From assembly GCA_024802545.1 (NCBI GenBank), contig CP103416.1, positions 310,001-374,000 of the forward strand: a DNA stretch of 64,000 nucleotides, read 5' to 3'. Below are positions 62,973-64,000 of the stretch, piece after piece; position 1 is the stretch's first letter, and every line of letters starts with the position of its first letter. The notes under the pieces were generated by a model, which made no database searches, had not been told where the DNA came from, and worked only from the letters and a program-made list of their open reading frames with translations. The stretch is from SAR92 clade bacterium H455 (GTDB taxonomy: Bacteria > Pseudomonadota > Gammaproteobacteria > Pseudomonadales > Porticoccaceae). A program made the translations under genes and the position numbers.

Positions 62973-63002
62973 CCGCGAAACTCAGCAAACTGAGGTTCGC
63001 GG
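62973..63002 (+). other. Strong hairpin downstream of small membrane protein gene
   Basis: CCGCGAA-A-CTCAG pairs with CTGAG-G-TTCGCGG around CAAA, a 12-bp stem with one internal mismatch. No T run follows directly, so it may protect mRNA ends or work with the terminator 30 bases further on. Confidence 0.6.
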
Positions 63003-63031
63003 TGATAGATTTCTCATCTCCTCCCATTTAA

Positions 63032-63055
63032 GCCACCCTTAGGTGGCCTTTTTTT
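63032..63055 (+). terminator. Intrinsic terminator
   Basis: GCCACC pairs with GGTGGC around CTTA and is followed by CTTTTTTT on the plus strand. It ends the small membrane protein transcript before the convergent slyD gene. Confidence 0.85.
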
Positions 63056-63077
63056 AGGATCTCTTTTTTAAGAACTT

Positions 63078-63563
63078 TTAGTGGTTGTGTCCACCTGGGC
63101 CGTGAATATGGCCATGCTCAAGTTCTTCTGCTGTAGCTTCGCGAACATCGGCAATAGTCACATCAAAGTTGAGGTCTTTGCCCGCGAGCGGGTGATTGCC
63201 GTCGACAGTAACAGTCTCGTCAGTAACCAGAGTAACGGTTACTGGAACAGCTCCACCCTGACCGGTCTGAGCTTCAAACTGCATACCCACTTCAATGCTC
63301 TCTACGCCTTGAAAAGAGCTGCGTGGAACTTCTTGAATAAGTTCTTCTTGAACTGGCCCATAACCCTCTTCAGCTGACACTTCGACAACCATCTGATCGC
63401 CCACTGATTTACCTTCCAGGGCTTTTTCTAAACCTGGGATAATATTGCCAGCGCCGTGCAGATAGGCCAACGGATCCTGCCCTGCGGAGCTGTCAATTTC
63501 CTGGCCCTGGTCATCAGTTAGTCGGTAGTGAAAGCTTACTGCGCTGTTTTCTGTAATGGTCAT
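63078..63563 (-). CDS. slyD: FKBP-type peptidyl-prolyl isomerase SlyD
   Basis: A 161-residue cytoplasmic prolyl isomerase and metallochaperone. The FKBP part (SFHYRLTDDQGQEIDSSAGQDPLAYLHGAGNIIPGLEKALEG) is followed by the insert-in-flap domain (about 70-130) and GNHPLAGKDLNFDVTI, typical of SlyD. The C-terminus is short but His-rich (EHGHIHGPGGHNH), less extended than in E. coli (196 residues), so nickel binding may be weaker. It is transcribed toward the small membrane protein gene. Confidence 0.93.
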   Translation of the reverse strand: MTITENSAVSFHYRLTDDQGQEIDSSAGQDPLAYLHGAGNIIPGLEKALEGKSVGDQMVVEVSAEEGYGPVQEELIQEVPRSSFQGVESIEVGMQFEAQTGQGGAVPVTVTLVTDETVTVDGNHPLAGKDLNFDVTIADVREATAEELEHGHIHGPGGHNH

Positions 63564-63682
63564 TATCGAATCCTAGTAGCGTAAAAAGACGACATTATGC
63601 GCGAACGAATGTTAAATATCGACTCTCGAAATGCTCGGTAAATCTAGGTTGTAAATCCGAAAGATCGGAATACACTTTGAAG

Positions 63683-63700
63683 CTGTCATATTTATGTCAT
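63683..63700 (+). promoter_or_regulatory. Pho box upstream of phoB
   Basis: CTGTCATATTTATGTCAT consists of two 7-mer PhoB half-sites (CTGTCAT and ATGTCAT) separated by 4 bases, matching the 11-bp spacing of Pho boxes. It lies 50 bases before the phoB start and indicates autoregulation under phosphate limitation. Confidence 0.8.
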
Positions 63701-63749
63701 GTTGGGCCCATTAAATGAGACTTTTAAAATGAATGATAAGGTTGAAATA

Positions 63750-64000
63750 ATGCCCAAGCATAGAATTCTCATCGTCGATGATGAGGCGGCCATTCGAGAT
63801 ATGCTGTCCATCGCATTGGATGCTGCTGGCTTCAATGTTTTGGAAGCTAAGGACGCACAGCTGGCTCACGCGAGCATAATCGACAACCAGCCGGACTTGG
63901 TACTGCTCGACTGGATGATGCCGGGCACCACAGGTTTAGAGCTATTGCGCCGTTTAAAGCGCGATGAACTGACGGCAAAAATACCCATTATTATGCTCAC
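63750..64000 (+). CDS. phoB: Phosphate regulon response regulator PhoB, N-terminal part (cut by window edge)
   Basis: The first 83 residues of an OmpR-type response regulator. RILIVDDEAAIRDMLSIAL has the acidic pocket, VLLDWMMPGTTGLELLRRLK carries the phosphorylation Asp, and the DNA-binding domain is outside the window. The LLDWMMPG motif is characteristic of PhoB. The ATG at 63750 follows AAGG; an ATG at 63729 is in frame and would add seven residues. The upstream Pho box supports PhoB rather than another OmpR family member. Confidence 0.93.
   Translation, partial: MPKHRILIVDDEAAIRDMLSIALDAAGFNVLEAKDAQLAHASIIDNQPDLVLLDWMMPGTTGLELLRRLKRDELTAKIPIIML

Noticed and set aside
1-64000. CRISPR arrays, prophage, complete insertion sequences, rRNA and tRNA genes
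   Set aside because: No regularly spaced repeats, transposase, integrase, phage structural genes or RNA-gene cloverleaf sequences were recognised by reading. A dedicated tRNA scan was not possible.

Overview
The window reads as chromosomal DNA from a gammaproteobacterium, most likely a marine Cellvibrionales-type lineage (SAR92/Porticoccaceae-like). That assignment is inferred from protein resemblance and gene order, not from a marker gene. Coding density is high, most genes are housekeeping, and several blocks follow classical gammaproteobacterial synteny: tolC-nudF-yqiB-cpdA-yqiA-parE, gpmI-envC-ctpA, secB-grxC-yibN, and typA-glnA-ntrBC. No rRNA, tRNA, CRISPR array or intact insertion sequence was recognised.

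Layout. 1-2.8 kb: the start of ilvD (cut by the window edge) and an argE-argA pair, all on the minus strand. 2.9-8.6 kb: an orphan GspE/PilB-type ATPase, glnE and ilvE. 8.7-12.5 kb: three sugar-modifying enzymes (a DxD glycosyltransferase, a GT25 and a polysaccharide pyruvyl transferase) followed by waaA, a lipopolysaccharide core cassette. 12.5-21 kb: tolC facing nudF-yqiB-cpdA-yqiA-parE-parC. 21-26 kb: mscS and then an accessory stretch (HIRAN protein, NnrS, Fic AMP-transferase, membrane-anchored XRE regulator) with imperfect repeats. 26-34.7 kb: a minus-strand run RND exporter-uup-gpmI-envC-ctpA. 34.9-45 kb: K+ channel, 2-hydroxyacid dehydrogenase, PPi-type phosphofructokinase, a subtilisin-like surface lipoprotein, mpl, dtd, pip, tag and a degenerate GGDEF protein.

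45-55 kb is the nitrogen-control region: typA, a GGDEF protein with a degenerate EAL domain, a stand-alone ThiI-type rhodanese where a full thiI is expected, glnA, a DUF4124 protein, and ntrB-ntrC. Two NtrC-type palindromes and a sigma-54 promoter precede glnA, and one palindrome and a sigma-54-like promoter precede ntrBC. With glnE upstream, the window holds glutamine synthetase, its adenylylation enzyme and its two-component regulator.

55-64 kb: secB-grxC-yibN, the PHP phosphoesterase rnm, sprT overlapping a GIY-YIG protein, a HutC-like GntR regulator with repeated operator-like sites, a NYN-domain protein, an arsJ/GAPDH arsenate-detoxification pair, a small two-helix membrane protein, slyD, and the start of phoB behind a Pho box.

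No complete novel system stands out. The best leads are the stand-alone ThiI-type rhodanese with its own ribosome binding site, the two c-di-GMP proteins with opposite kinds of degeneracy, the RND exporter with DDAFG acidic repeats, the NalP-like subtilisin lipoprotein lacking an ATG start, and the Fic/HIRAN/XRE accessory stretch.
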